Source of the DNA: Pseudomonas oryzihabitans NBRC 102199
GTDB taxonomy: Bacteria; Pseudomonadota; Gammaproteobacteria; Pseudomonadales; Pseudomonadaceae
Assembly: GCF_000730625.1 (NCBI RefSeq)
Contig: NZ_BBIT01000023.1
Location: 1 to 64,000 of the forward strand
Reading direction: 5' to 3'
Length of the DNA stretch: 64,000 bases
Shown piece after piece: positions 30,210-39,515 of the stretch. The translations under genes were made by a program, and so were the position numbers. Each line of letters starts with the position of its first letter. Within the stretch, counting starts at the first letter, position 1. The notes beneath the pieces were generated by a model. That model searched no databases. It was not told where the DNA came from and worked only from the letters and a program-made list of their open reading frames with translations.

Positions 30210-31582
30210 GCGGCCCCCTGCGCCTGGCGCTGGTCGGTCACACCAATGTCGGCAAGACCTCGCTGCTGCGCACCCTGACCCGCGACGTCGACTTCGGCGA
30301 GGTCTCCCATCGCCCCAGCACCACCCGCCATGTCGAGGGCGCGCGGCTGTCGGTGGATGGCGAAGCCCTGCTGGAGCTCTACGACACTCCCGGCCTGGAA
30401 GACGCCATCGCCCTGCGCGATTACCTCGAGCAACTGGAGCGCCCCGGCGAACGCCTGGACGCCGCCACCCTGCTCGACCGCTTTCTCGACAGCGTGGAAG
30501 CCCGCCAGCGATTCGAGCAGGAGGCCAAGGTGATTCGCCAGCTGCGCGCCTCCGATGCCGGTCTCTATGTGATCGACGCCCGTGAGCCGGTGCTGGCCAA
30601 GTACCGCGACGAACTGGCGGTGCTGGCCGGTTGCGGTCGTCCGCTGGTGCCGGTGCTCAATTTCGTCGCCGCCGACGGCCACCGCGCCGACGATTGGCGC
30701 GCCACCCTGGCCCGCCTCGGCCTGCACGCCCTGGTGCGCTTCGACAGCGTCGCCCCGCCGGCGGACGGCGAGGCGCGCCTCTACGAAAGCCTGGCGACCC
30801 TACTGGAAAGCGGCCGCCCGGCGCTGCAACGACTGATCGCCGATCACGCCGAGCAGGCCCGCCGCCGCCATCAGCAGGGGGTGCGGCTGATCGCCGAACT
30901 GCTGGTGGACGCCGCCGCCGCGCGGCGCAGCGTGGCGCCTGGCGAAGCCGAGGTGAATACCGCGACCGCCGAGTTGCGCGACGCCCTGCGCACCCGCGAA
31001 CAGCGCTGCGTGGAAGACCTGCTGCGGCTGTTCGGCTTTCGCCCGGGCGATGCCCACGCCAGCGACCTGCCGCTGCTGGACGGGCGCTGGGGCGACGATC
31101 TCTTCAATCCGGAAACCCTGCGCCTGCTGGGCATCCGCCTAGGCGGCGGCGTGGCGGCCGGCGCCGCGGCCGGGGTCGGCCTGGACCTGCTCGCCGGCGG
31201 TCTGACCCTGGGCGCCGCCACGGTGCTGGGCGCCCTGGCCGGCGGCCTGGCGCAGACCGGCGGCCACTATGGTCGGCGGCTGTTCGGCAAGCTGCGCGGC
31301 GGACGGGAACTGTCCATCGACGATGCCGTGCTGCGGCTGCTGGCCGTCCGGCAGCGACAATTGCTGGCGGCGCTGGAAACCCGCGGCCATGCCGCCCAGG
31401 GCGCCATCGAGGTGGCCGCCCCCGACGAGCAGCGCTGGCGCGAGGGCAAGCTGCCCGCCGCCGTGCAGGTGGCCCGGGCCCATCCGGAATGGTCGGCGCT
31501 CAATCCGCGCCCGCGCCTGCAGGCCGACGACCGCCAGACCCGCATCGACGAGATTGCCGCCGCCCTGGATGCGGACGCCTAG
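30206..31582 (+). CDS. DUF3482-containing GTPase
   Basis: A 458-residue protein with an N-terminal Era/YihA-like GTPase domain: G1 [10 protein letters not shown]3 DTPG (YDTPGLED) and a beta-strand VIDAREP before the G4 region. The C-terminal half carries DUF3482, with a glycine/alanine-rich segment near residues 310-350 ([20 protein letters not shown]) that may sit in or on a membrane. It probably works with the DUF2868 membrane protein encoded just upstream. It ends tail to tail, overlapping the hydrolase gene by four bases. Confidence 0.85.
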   Translation: MSGPLRLALVGHTNVGKTSLLRTLTRDVDFGEVSHRPSTTRHVEGARLSVDGEALLELYDTPGLEDAIALRDYLEQLERPGERLDAATLLDRFLDSVEARQRFEQEAKVIRQLRASDAGLYVIDAREPVLAKYRDELAVLAGCGRPLVPVLNFVAADGHRADDWRATLARLGLHALVRFDSVAPPADGEARLYESLATLLESGRPALQRLIADHAEQARRRHQQGVRLIAELLVDAAAARRSVAPGEAEVNTATAELRDALRTREQRCVEDLLRLFGFRPGDAHASDLPLLDGRWGDDLFNPETLRLLGIRLGGGVAAGAAAGVGLDLLAGGLTLGAATVLGALAGGLAQTGGHYGRRLFGKLRGGRELSIDDAVLRLLAVRQRQLLAALETRGHAAQGAIEVAAPDEQRWREGKLPAAVQVARAHPEWSALNPRPRLQADDRQTRIDEIAAALDADA

Positions 31583-32472
31583 CGGCGCTCCAGCTCGGCG
31601 AGAAAGACCGCCACCGTGGCCATGCAGGCTTCGCGTTCTTCCACGTGGGGCATGTGGCTGGAATGCTCGAAGATGCGCCAGCGGGCATCCGGGATGAGTC
31701 TATCGAAGGGCTCCACGCAGGCCGGGGTGGCCTCGTCGTGACGCCCGGAGATCAGCAGGGTCGGCACCTGGATCCGCTCGAGCCGCTCGATCACGCTCCA
31801 GTCCCTGAGACTGCCGATCACATGGAATTCGGTGGGGCCGTTCATGGCGTGATAGACGGTGGGATCGGCGTCGATGGCGGCGAAGGTCCGCGCCACCTCG
31901 GCCGGCATGGGCTGCACGCGGCAGACATGGCGGGCATAGAAGACCTCACTGGCAGCGCGGTACTCCGGCGAGTCGGTGGTGCCGGCGGCCTCGTGGCGCT
32001 CCAGGGTGGCCTGCACCTCGGCCGGCAATTCGGCCCGCAGCCCGGCCGCGGCCTCGCGCCAGAGCGCCATGGACGCCGGCGAATTGGCGATGACCAGCCC
32101 CCGCAGTCCTTCAGGCTGGCGCACCCCGTGCTCGGCGGCCAGCATCCCGCCCCAGGATTGGCCGAGCAGCACGTACTGGCGGATACCCAGGTGGCGCAGC
32201 AGGTTGTCAAGCTCGTCGAGAAACAGCGCCACCGTCCAGAAACCCGGATCGATCCCGCGCAGGTGGGTGGAACGGCCGTTGCCCAATTGGTCGTAATGCA
32301 CCACCGGCCAGCCGCGCTCGGCCAGGTCCTTGAAGCTGTCCACATAGTCATGGGTGCAACCGGGACCGCCATGGGCCACCACCAGCGGCAACCGCCCGCT
32401 GGCCAGCTCACCGGTGACCCGGTACCAGGTCTGATAGCCGTGGAAATCGGCGTAGCCTTCTTGAACCTGCAT
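31579..32472 (-). CDS. Alpha/beta hydrolase, proline iminopeptidase-like
   Basis: A 297-residue cytosolic hydrolase of the proline iminopeptidase / amino-acid amidase group. It shows the oxyanion HGGPG, nucleophile elbow GQSWGG and late catalytic histidine in SSHMPHVEE, with the acid in SGRHDEATP. It would cleave N-terminal proline or a related amide; the exact substrate is open. The stop overlaps the end of the GTPase gene on the other strand. Confidence 0.88.
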   Translation of the reverse strand: MQVQEGYADFHGYQTWYRVTGELASGRLPLVVAHGGPGCTHDYVDSFKDLAERGWPVVHYDQLGNGRSTHLRGIDPGFWTVALFLDELDNLLRHLGIRQYVLLGQSWGGMLAAEHGVRQPEGLRGLVIANSPASMALWREAAAGLRAELPAEVQATLERHEAAGTTDSPEYRAASEVFYARHVCRVQPMPAEVARTFAAIDADPTVYHAMNGPTEFHVIGSLRDWSVIERLERIQVPTLLISGRHDEATPACVEPFDRLIPDARWRIFEHSSHMPHVEEREACMATVAVFLAELERR

Positions 32473-32613
32473 GGAAGCCTTCCTCGTCGCGATGGGAACG
32501 GGGTCAGGCTAACGGGCGGGTGGGAGGGGGATAACTAGGAAAAGTTGTAGGTTTGGGGCGTTGGGCTGCGTTGCAGTTCTGATCGGCAGCCGGGCTGATT
32601 CGCGGCGTTCGAT

Positions 32614-32673
32614 CCCTCACGCCGGACAGCCCCCTCCCCCGCAAGCGGGAGAGGGGGTAATCCGGTGTGAGGG
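32614..32673. repeat. GGGAGAGGG palindrome with outer arms (copy 2)
   Basis: A 60-base nested palindrome: outer arms CCCTCACGCCGG / CCGGTGTGAGGG, inner arms CCCCTCCCCCG / CGGGAGAGGGG. It belongs to the same repeat family as 2268-2288 and 41431-41463. It sits 20 bases downstream of the end of the cydAB-DUF2474 unit. Confidence 0.65.
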
Positions 32674-32692
32674 ATAAGCCTCCTACGCGGGG

Positions 32693-32854
32693 TCAGTGCG
32701 ACTTGAGCCCCGCCGCCGTCAGCACCAGGCGCAGCACCCAGGCCACCACGCCCAGCGCCACCAGGCTGCAGGCCCAGATGCCGGCCATCCAGGCCAGCCG
32801 CTGCCAGAGCGGCTTGTTGTCCGCGGGATTGGGTTCGCGCGAGCGGCCGACCAT
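32693..32854 (-). CDS. DUF2474-type small membrane protein of the cytochrome bd operon
   Basis: A 53-residue protein with one transmembrane helix (about residues 22-46) after a polar N-terminus (ADNKPLWQRLAWM). DUF2474 proteins commonly follow cioAB/cydAB genes. Its ATG shares a base with the cydB stop (TGATG), so it is translationally coupled. By position it may be a CydX-like accessory subunit (inference). Confidence 0.75.
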   Translation of the reverse strand: MVGRSREPNPADNKPLWQRLAWMAGIWACSLVALGVVAWVLRLVLTAAGLKSH

Positions 32855-33876
32855 CAGTGGTAGCCCTCCCCCGCGCGTACCTTGCCGCGGAACACGTAGT
32901 AGCCCCAGAAGGTGTACATCAGGGTGATGGGGATGATGAACAGGGTGCCGATGAGCAGGAACAGCTGGCTCTGCGGCGGCGACGAGGCCTCCCAGATGGA
33001 AACCGCCGGCGGGATGATGTTCGGCCAGAGGCTGATGCCCAGACCGCTGTAGCCGAGGAAGATCAGCGCCAGGGTCAGCAGGAAGGGCGCATGGTGCGAA
33101 TCCTCGCGCAGGATGGCGCGCAGCAGGGCCAGGGTCACCACGCCGACCAGGATCGGCACCGGCAGGAACCAGACCAGGTTGGGCATGCTGAACCAGCGGG
33201 CGGAAATGGCCGCCTGGCTCAGCGGGGTCCAGATGCTCACCACCGCGGTAAAGGCCAGCAACAGGAACAGCAGCGGCTTGGTCAGGCGGCGCATGGTCGC
33301 CTGCAGCGGACCCTCGGTCTTCATGATCAGCCAGGTGCTGCCCAGCAGCGCATAGGCGGCGATCACGCCCAGGCCGCAGAACACCGAGAAGGGCGTCAGC
33401 CAGTCCAGCGGACCGCCGACGTACTGGCGATTCTCCACCGGGAAGCCTTCGATGAAGGCGCCCAGGGCCACGCCCTGGCAGAAGCTGGCCAGCAGCGAGC
33501 CGAAGATGAAGGACTTGTCCCACAGGGCTTCCTTGCCTTCCTGGACCTTGAAGCGGAATTCGAAGGCCACGCCGCGGAAGATCAGGCCGATCAGCATGAA
33601 GATCAGCGGCAGGTACAGCGCCGGCAGGATGATCGAGTAGGCCAGCGGGAAGGCGCCATAGAGCCCCGCCCCGCCGAGTACCAGCCAGGTCTCGTTGCCG
33701 TCCCAGATGGGCGCCACGGTGTTCATCATGACGTCGCGGTCTTCCTTGCCCTTGACGAAGGGAAAGAGGATGCCGATGCCCAGGTCGAAGCCGTCCATGA
33801 CCACGTACATCATGAGGCCGAAGATGATGATGATCGCCCAGATCAGCGGGAGGTCGATGCCAGGGATGCCGTTCAT
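32854..33876 (-). CDS. cioB: Cytochrome bd-type ubiquinol oxidase subunit II
   Basis: A 340-residue subunit II with about nine membrane helices and the family start (GIDLPLIWAIIIIFGLMMYVVMDGFDLGIGIL) containing the DGFDLG motif, plus WDGNETWLV. It pairs with subunit I for quinol oxidation and oxygen reduction. The start overlaps the cydA stop by four bases. The subunit I type (short Q loop) supports the cio rather than the E. coli-type name. Confidence 0.92.
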   Translation of the reverse strand: MNGIPGIDLPLIWAIIIIFGLMMYVVMDGFDLGIGILFPFVKGKEDRDVMMNTVAPIWDGNETWLVLGGAGLYGAFPLAYSIILPALYLPLIFMLIGLIFRGVAFEFRFKVQEGKEALWDKSFIFGSLLASFCQGVALGAFIEGFPVENRQYVGGPLDWLTPFSVFCGLGVIAAYALLGSTWLIMKTEGPLQATMRRLTKPLLFLLLAFTAVVSIWTPLSQAAISARWFSMPNLVWFLPVPILVGVVTLALLRAILREDSHHAPFLLTLALIFLGYSGLGISLWPNIIPPAVSIWEASSPPQSQLFLLIGTLFIIPITLMYTFWGYYVFRGKVRAGEGYH

Positions 33877-35318
33877 GTGCGGTCTCCGGTCAGCTGGTCG
33901 GTGGGGTTGTCTTCTTCCAGGCCGCCATCGGCGCCGGACAGCGGACGCTTGGGATGGCGATCGGTGCCCGGACCGCCGGAGGTGGGCAGGTCGCCTTCAC
34001 CGGTGTGCGGACCCTTGCCGATCATGCGCAGCGCATAGAGGGTGCCGATGCCGAACACGGCGAAATAGACCACCACGAAGGCCACCAGGGTGATGCTGAG
34101 CTGGGTGACGCTGTGGTTGGATACCCCGTCCTTGGTGCGCAACAGGCCGTAGACGATCCACGGCTGGCGGCCCACCTCGGTGGTGAACCAGCCGGCCAGC
34201 AGGGCGATGAGACCGACCGGTCCCATGCAGGTGACCAGGCGCAGGAAGGCGCGGGTCTCGAACAGCTTGCCGCGCCAGCGCAGCCAGGCGCTCCACAGGC
34301 CGGCGGCGATCATCAGCATGCCCAGGGCGACCATGATGCGGAACGACCAGAACACCACATAGGCCGGCGGCCGGTCTTCCTTGGGGAAGTCCTTGAGCGC
34401 CGGGATCGGCTCGGTGAGGCTGTGCTTGAGGATCAGGCTGCCCAGTACCGGGATTTCCACCTTGAAGCGGGTTTCCTCGCGCTCCATGTCCGGCCAGCCG
34501 AACAGGATCAGCGGGGTCGCTTCGCCCGGGGGGTTCTCCCAGTGGCCTTCCATCGCGGCGATCTTGGCCGGCTGGTGCTCCAGGGTGTTGAGGCCGTGGG
34601 CGTCGCCAACGAAGGCCTGTACCGGGGCCACCAGCAGGGCCATCCACATGGCCATGGAAAACATCTTGCGCACCGCCGGGTTGTCGTTGCCGCGCAGCAG
34701 GTGCCAGGCCGCCGAGGCGCCGACCAGGAAGGCCACCGACAGGTAGGCGGCGATGGTCATGTGCGCCCAGCGGAAGGGGAAGGACGGGTTGAAGATCACC
34801 GCCAGCCAGTCCACCGGGACGATGCGCCCATCGACGATCTCGTAGCCGCTCGGGGTGTGCATCCAGCTGTTGGAGGACAGGATCCAGAAGGTCGACATCA
34901 GGGTGCCGATGGCCACCATCACCGTCGAGAAGAAGTGCAGGCCGCGACCCACGCGATTCCAGCCGAACAGCATGACGCCGAGGAAGCCGGCTTCGATGAA
35001 GAAGGCGGTCAGCACCTCGTAGGTCAGCAGAGGACCGGTCACGGCGCCGGCATAGTCGGCGAAGCCGCTCCAGTTGGTGCCGAACTCATAGGCCATCACC
35101 AGACCGGACACCACGCCCATGCCAAAGAAGATCGCGAAGATCTTCAGCCAGAAGTGATACAGATCCTTGTAGACGTGGTTGTCGGTCTTCAGCCACAGCC
35201 CTTCGAGCACGGCGAGAAAGCTCGCGGTACCGATGGACAGCGCCGGGAAGACGATGTGGAAGGACACGGTGAAGGCGAACTGGATCCGGGCGAGATCCAG
35301 GGCTTCGAGGCCGAACAT
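33873..35318 (-). CDS. cioA: Cytochrome bd-type ubiquinol oxidase subunit I (cyanide-insensitive type)
   Basis: A 481-residue subunit I. Expected haem ligands are in place: H21 (FTVSFHIVFP) and H186 (RWAHMT), with glutamates E101 and E109 (YEVLTAFFIEAGFLG). It is shorter than the E. coli protein because the Q loop is short, as in Pseudomonas CIO oxidases. The enzyme gives high-affinity or cyanide-tolerant respiration. AGAGGAAAAGCT precedes the ATG. Two palindromes lie in the upstream gap. Confidence 0.93.
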   Translation of the reverse strand: MFGLEALDLARIQFAFTVSFHIVFPALSIGTASFLAVLEGLWLKTDNHVYKDLYHFWLKIFAIFFGMGVVSGLVMAYEFGTNWSGFADYAGAVTGPLLTYEVLTAFFIEAGFLGVMLFGWNRVGRGLHFFSTVMVAIGTLMSTFWILSSNSWMHTPSGYEIVDGRIVPVDWLAVIFNPSFPFRWAHMTIAAYLSVAFLVGASAAWHLLRGNDNPAVRKMFSMAMWMALLVAPVQAFVGDAHGLNTLEHQPAKIAAMEGHWENPPGEATPLILFGWPDMEREETRFKVEIPVLGSLILKHSLTEPIPALKDFPKEDRPPAYVVFWSFRIMVALGMLMIAAGLWSAWLRWRGKLFETRAFLRLVTCMGPVGLIALLAGWFTTEVGRQPWIVYGLLRTKDGVSNHSVTQLSITLVAFVVVYFAVFGIGTLYALRMIGKGPHTGEGDLPTSGGPGTDRHPKRPLSGADGGLEEDNPTDQLTGDRT

Positions 35319-35621
35319 AGCTTTTCCTCTCAGGCACGCCGGCCATCGAGGGTAGCCGGTCGAGTTGACGCTGACCGAGGTTCGAACCTCCGGCGTCGCC
35401 TGGGGTTCTAGCGGGACGCTAAAAAGGCGCCACCGCCGCTAGCCCATTGGACCAGGTCGGAAGCTGACGTGGATCGACGTCAGGCTTTAGGATAGACCTC
35501 CTCGATACATTTGCTTACGTGGTTGGATGTCGCATCGGGCAGGCTGTCGCACCCCGCAGTTGTATGACGATCAGTCCCCGGGTGGCTTAAGATGCCGCCT
35601 CTGTCCCTGCGAGCCCCAGTC
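35319..35621. promoter_or_regulatory. Divergent control region between cioA and MFS gene, with palindromes
   Basis: A 303-base gap with no convincing gene. It holds GAGGTTCGAACCTC (35377-35390, a perfect 14-base palindrome), CTAGCGG...CCGCTAG (35408-35442) and CTGACGT-GGATCG-ACGTCAG (35464-35483, 7-bp perfect arms). All lie within 170 bases upstream of cioA and could bind dimeric regulators. No ANR/FNR box (TTGAT-N4-ATCAA) was seen. Confidence 0.45.
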
Positions 35622-36851
35622 ATGTCCGGCGATACCCTGCAGCTGCGTCACCACCGTCCCTTCGTCGCCTTCTGGTTCGCCCGCATCTGCACCGCCGGCA
35701 GTTTCCAGATGCTCACCGTCGCCATCGGCTGGCACCTCTATTCCCTCACCGGCAACGTGCTCGATCTCGGCCTGGTGGGGCTGGTGGAATTCCTGCCGCG
35801 GGTACTGTTCATGCTGCACACCGGCCATGTCGCCGATCGCTACGACCGCCGCCGGGTCGCCGCCCTCTGCCAGACCGGCCAGGGCCTGATCGCCCTGGTG
35901 CTGCTGGTGGGCAGCCTCAATCAGGCGGTGACCCGCGAACTGATCTTCATCCTGGCCTTCTGCCTGGGTACCGCGCGCGCCTTCGAACAGCCCACCACTC
36001 AGGCGCTGCTGCCCAACATCGTGCCGCCGGCGATCTTTCCCCGCGCCATCGCCGCCGCGGCCTCGGCCATGCAGGGCGCCACCATCATCGCCCCCGCCCT
36101 GGGCGGCCTGCTCTATGCCCTGGGCGCCGCCTGGGTCTATGGCCCGGCGCTGGTGCTCTACGGCATCGCCATCCTGCTGGTCTCCAGCCTGCCGGCGCGG
36201 CAGACGCCCAGCCAGAAGGAAAAACCGACCCTGGACAACCTGCTGGCCGGCATCCGCTTCATCAAGAGTCGCCCGGACGTGCTCGGCGCCATCTCCCTGG
36301 ATCTCTTCGCCGTGCTCCTGGGCGGTGCCACCGCCCTGCTCCCGGTGTTCGCCGCCGACATCCTGCTCACCGGTCCCTGGGGCCTGGGCCTGTTGCGCTC
36401 GGCGCCGGCCGTGGGCGCCCTGGGCATGTCCTTTCTGCTCGCCTACGTCAGTCTCAATCGCCACGTGGGGCGCATCATGTTCGGTTCGGTCGCGCTGTTC
36501 GGCGTCGCCACCATCGCCTTCGGGCTGTCCACCTCGCTATGGTTCTCGCTGGCTACCCTGGTGGTGCTGGGCGCCGCCGACATGGTCAGCGTGGTGATCC
36601 GCAGTTCCTTCGTCCAGCTGGAAACCCCCGATGCCATGCGCGGCCGGGTCAGTGCGGTCAACGGCCTGTTCATCGGCGCCTCCAACCAGCTCGGCGAGTT
36701 CGAGTCGGGGGTTACCGCGCACTTCTTCGGCACGGTGCCGGCGGTGGTGCTGGGGGGTGTCGGTACCCTGGTGATCACCGGGGTCTGGATGAAGCTGTTC
36801 CCCGGTCTGGCCAGGCGTGACCGGCTGACGGAGCCGCGCCAGGACAGTTGA
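35622..36851 (+). CDS. MFS transporter, EntS-like (MFS_3) family
   Basis: A 409-residue transporter with about 12 helices. Early motif FVAFWFARICTAGSFQMLTVAIGWHLYSLTG and the GHVADRYDRRRV loop fit the EntS/MFS_3 exporters, some of which export siderophores; no siderophore genes are nearby, so the substrate is unknown. ATG at 35622 is chosen over 35592 because the N-terminus then matches the family; neither has a strong ribosome site. Confidence 0.82.
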   Translation: MSGDTLQLRHHRPFVAFWFARICTAGSFQMLTVAIGWHLYSLTGNVLDLGLVGLVEFLPRVLFMLHTGHVADRYDRRRVAALCQTGQGLIALVLLVGSLNQAVTRELIFILAFCLGTARAFEQPTTQALLPNIVPPAIFPRAIAAAASAMQGATIIAPALGGLLYALGAAWVYGPALVLYGIAILLVSSLPARQTPSQKEKPTLDNLLAGIRFIKSRPDVLGAISLDLFAVLLGGATALLPVFAADILLTGPWGLGLLRSAPAVGALGMSFLLAYVSLNRHVGRIMFGSVALFGVATIAFGLSTSLWFSLATLVVLGAADMVSVVIRSSFVQLETPDAMRGRVSAVNGLFIGASNQLGEFESGVTAHFFGTVPAVVLGGVGTLVITGVWMKLFPGLARRDRLTEPRQDS

Positions 36852-36940
36852 ATCCAGGCCTGCCGCCAACGGGCCATTCATACCTGGGGGATGACCGCTC
36901 GGCCCGAAGTAAACTTATCGCGCAAACCTTTAACGCAAAA

Positions 36941-36956
36941 TGTGATCCATGTCACA
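36941..36956. promoter_or_regulatory. CRP/Vfr-type binding site upstream of chemoreceptor gene
   Basis: TGTGATCCATGTCACA is a perfect match to the TGTGA-N6-TCACA consensus recognised by CRP and by Vfr of Pseudomonas. It is centred about 32 bases before the chemoreceptor start codon. This close position would fit repression, or activation from a start point inside the leader. Confidence 0.65.
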
Positions 36957-36979
36957 CACTTTGAAGCGTTGAGGTTTTC

Positions 36980-38626
36980 ATGCGTACCCCTCTTTCCATG
37001 GTCGCCCGCCTGGGCCTGGGCTTCGGCCTGATCCTGGTGCTGATGCTGCTGATCACCCTCGTCGGCGTCCAGCGCGTCGGCGTCATCGATGACACCCTGA
37101 CCGCCGTCAGCCAGGGCGCCAGCGTCAAGCAGCGCTACGCCATCAACTTCCGCGGCAGTGTGCACGACCGCGCCATCGCCATTCGCGATACGGTGCTGAT
37201 CCACGACGCCGCGCCCCTGACCAGTCGCCTGGCCGACATCGACCGGCTCAAGGCCTTCTATCGCCAGTCCGCCGAGCCCATGGATCAGCTGTTCGCCAGC
37301 CAGGGCGCCACGGCCGAGGAACAGCGCCTGCTGGCGGCCATCAAGGACATCGAAGGCACCGCCCTGCCGCTGACCGAGCGCCTGCTGCAGCTGCGCCAGG
37401 CCGGCGATCTGGAAGGCGCCCGGGTGTTCCTGCTGGAGCGCGTCTCGCCGGCCTATGTCGAGTGGCTCAAGCGCATCAATGCGCTCATCGATCACGAAGA
37501 AGCCATCGCCAGCGGCCACCTGGGCGAGGTCCGCGGCATCGCCGGCGGCTTCCGCTGGCTGATGCTGGTCACCTGCGCCCTCGCCCTGCTGCTGAGCGTC
37601 ACCGTCTCCATCCTGATCATTCGCCAGATGGGTGCCACCCTGGGCGGCGAACCCCACGCCGTGGCCGCCGCCATCCGCCGGCTGGCCGAGGGCCGCCTGG
37701 ACGAGCGCCCCGCCACCCGTCATCCGGACAGCGTCATGGGCACCCTGGGCAGCGCCACCGCGCACCTCGGCGAGACCATCGTCCAGGTACGCCATACCGC
37801 CAGCTCGGTCGCCGCGGCGGCGGCCCAGCTGCAAGGCACCGCCCAGACCAACCAGCGCCACACCGATGTGCAATCCAACCAGGCCCAGCACATGGCCGCC
37901 GCGGTCACCGAGCTGGCCGCCACCATCGGCGAGGTTGCCGGCTACGCGGCCCAGGCCGCCCAGGCCACCGGCAATGCCAGCGCCCAGGTGGACACCGGCA
38001 ACCGGCTGGTCGCCAGTTCCGGCCAGGCCATCGGCCAGCTGGTGCAGGCCCTGGAACAGGCCAGCGTCACCGTGCAGCAGGTCTCCAGCGACAGCGCCAG
38101 CATCGAGAACATCGTCGCCGTCATCAACGGCATCGCCGAGCAGACCAACCTGCTGGCGCTGAACGCCGCCATCGAGGCGGCCCGGGCCGGCGAGCAGGGT
38201 CGCGGCTTCGCCGTGGTCGCCGACGAGGTCCGCAACCTGGCCACCCGCACCCAGGAATCGACCCGCGAGATCCGCGCTATGATCGCCACCCTACAGGAAG
38301 GTGCAGGGCGTGCCGCGGCGCAGATGGAGGAGAGTCGCGGCCAGGCCCACGAGACCGCCGAACTGACCCAGCGCGCCGTCGCGGCCCTGGCGGCCATCCA
38401 GGCGGACGTCGGCTCGGTGAACGCCATGAATGCCCAGATCGCCACCGCTGCGGCCCAGCAGACCGCCGTGGCCGAAGAGGTCAACGAGAACATCAACCGC
38501 ATCCACGCGGCCACCCTGGAAACCGCCAGCGGTTCGCAGCAGATCGCCGGCGCCAGTCGCCAGCTGGCCGAATTGGCCGAGGACCTGGAGCGCCGCATGA
38601 GCCTGTTCCGCACGGCCTCGGCCTGA
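36980..38626 (+). CDS. Methyl-accepting chemotaxis protein
   Basis: A 548-residue chemoreceptor. One helix near residues 10-30, a periplasmic four-helix-bundle-like domain (about 31-190), a second helix (about 191-213), a HAMP-like stretch ([20 protein letters not shown]) and a long cytoplasmic signalling domain with the hairpin tip [34 protein letters not shown]. It reports a ligand to CheA/CheW; the ligand is unknown. GAGG six bases before ATG. No CheB/CheR tether pentapeptide at the C-terminus. Confidence 0.93.
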   Translation: MRTPLSMVARLGLGFGLILVLMLLITLVGVQRVGVIDDTLTAVSQGASVKQRYAINFRGSVHDRAIAIRDTVLIHDAAPLTSRLADIDRLKAFYRQSAEPMDQLFASQGATAEEQRLLAAIKDIEGTALPLTERLLQLRQAGDLEGARVFLLERVSPAYVEWLKRINALIDHEEAIASGHLGEVRGIAGGFRWLMLVTCALALLLSVTVSILIIRQMGATLGGEPHAVAAAIRRLAEGRLDERPATRHPDSVMGTLGSATAHLGETIVQVRHTASSVAAAAAQLQGTAQTNQRHTDVQSNQAQHMAAAVTELAATIGEVAGYAAQAAQATGNASAQVDTGNRLVASSGQAIGQLVQALEQASVTVQQVSSDSASIENIVAVINGIAEQTNLLALNAAIEAARAGEQGRGFAVVADEVRNLATRTQESTREIRAMIATLQEGAGRAAAQMEESRGQAHETAELTQRAVAALAAIQADVGSVNAMNAQIATAAAQQTAVAEEVNENINRIHAATLETASGSQQIAGASRQLAELAEDLERRMSLFRTASA

Positions 38627-38711
38627 ATATCCGGCAACGCTCGCGGGCTGAACCTAGACGCGCGCGTGACGGTCAGCAGTCAGACACCTTTTCCCGTGCA
38701 GGAGTCTGGAC

Positions 38712-39515
38712 ATGCAGCTTTCCCTCAACGGCCAGGTCGCCCTGGTCACCGGCGGCAGCTCCGGGATCGGCGCCGCCGTCGCCGAGGCCCTGGCCAAGGC
38801 CGGTGCCGCCGTCGCCATCAACTACCACTCCAGCGCCGAACCGGCCGAGGAACTGGCCAAGCGCATCCAGGACGCCGGCGGTCGCGCCATCGCCGTCGGC
38901 GGTGACGTCGGTGACGAGGCCGCGGTCCAGGCGCTGTTCGACCGCACCCTGGAAGCCTTCGGCCGCCTGGACATCCTGGTCGCCAACTCCGGCCTGCAAA
39001 AGGATGCGGCCGTGGCCGACATGTCGCTCAAGGACTGGAACACGGTGATCAACACCAACCTCACCGGGCAGTTCCTCTGCGCCCGGGCGGCGATCCGGCA
39101 GTTCCGCAAGCAAGGTCGCGACGAAAGCATCTCCCGCGCCCTGGGCAAGATCATCCACATGAGCTCGGTCCACGAGGTCATTCCCTGGGCCGGCCACGTC
39201 AACTACGCCGCCTCCAAGGGCGGGGTCAATCTGCTGATGCGCAGCCTGGCCCAGGAAGTCGCCGCCGAGGGCATCCGCGTCAACAGCATCGCCCCGGGCG
39301 CCATCGCCACCGCCATCAACGAAGAGGTGACCGGTGACGAGGCCAAGGCCCGCGAACTGCTCAAGCTGATCCCCTACAAGCGCGTCGGCCACGTCGACGA
39401 CGTGGGCAATGTGGCGGTCTTTCTCGCCAGCGACCTGGCCGACTACATCGTCGGCACCACCCTGTTCGTCGACGGCGGCATGTGCCTCTATCCGGGATTC
39501 GAAGACAATGGCTGA
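38712..39515 (+). CDS. SDR-family oxidoreductase, glucose 1-dehydrogenase-like
   Basis: A 267-residue classical short-chain dehydrogenase: cofactor motif TGGSSGIG (residues 13-20), and the Ser152-Tyr165-Lys169 catalytic set. Overall it looks like glucose 1-dehydrogenase. The usual NNAG is ANSG here. A good AGGAG precedes the ATG. It overlaps the GH15 gene by eight bases, suggesting linked action on a released sugar such as glucose (inference). Confidence 0.87.
   Translation: MQLSLNGQVALVTGGSSGIGAAVAEALAKAGAAVAINYHSSAEPAEELAKRIQDAGGRAIAVGGDVGDEAAVQALFDRTLEAFGRLDILVANSGLQKDAAVADMSLKDWNTVINTNLTGQFLCARAAIRQFRKQGRDESISRALGKIIHMSSVHEVIPWAGHVNYAASKGGVNLLMRSLAQEVAAEGIRVNSIAPGAIATAINEEVTGDEAKARELLKLIPYKRVGHVDDVGNVAVFLASDLADYIVGTTLFVDGGMCLYPGFEDNG

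Noticed and set aside
32553-32600. Third GTTGGG repeat copy
   Set aside because: Only GTTGGGCTGCG is shared; the remaining hairpin arms are missing.
35377-35460. tRNA-like GGTTCGAACC with GGTCCAATGGGCTAGC nearby
   Set aside because: The T-stem does not pair as required and no acceptor or anticodon arm can be built; it is treated as palindromes instead.
36910-36940. Possible sigma-28 (FliA) promoter for the chemoreceptor
   Set aside because: TAAA is present at 36910 but no GCCGATAA follows at the right spacing.
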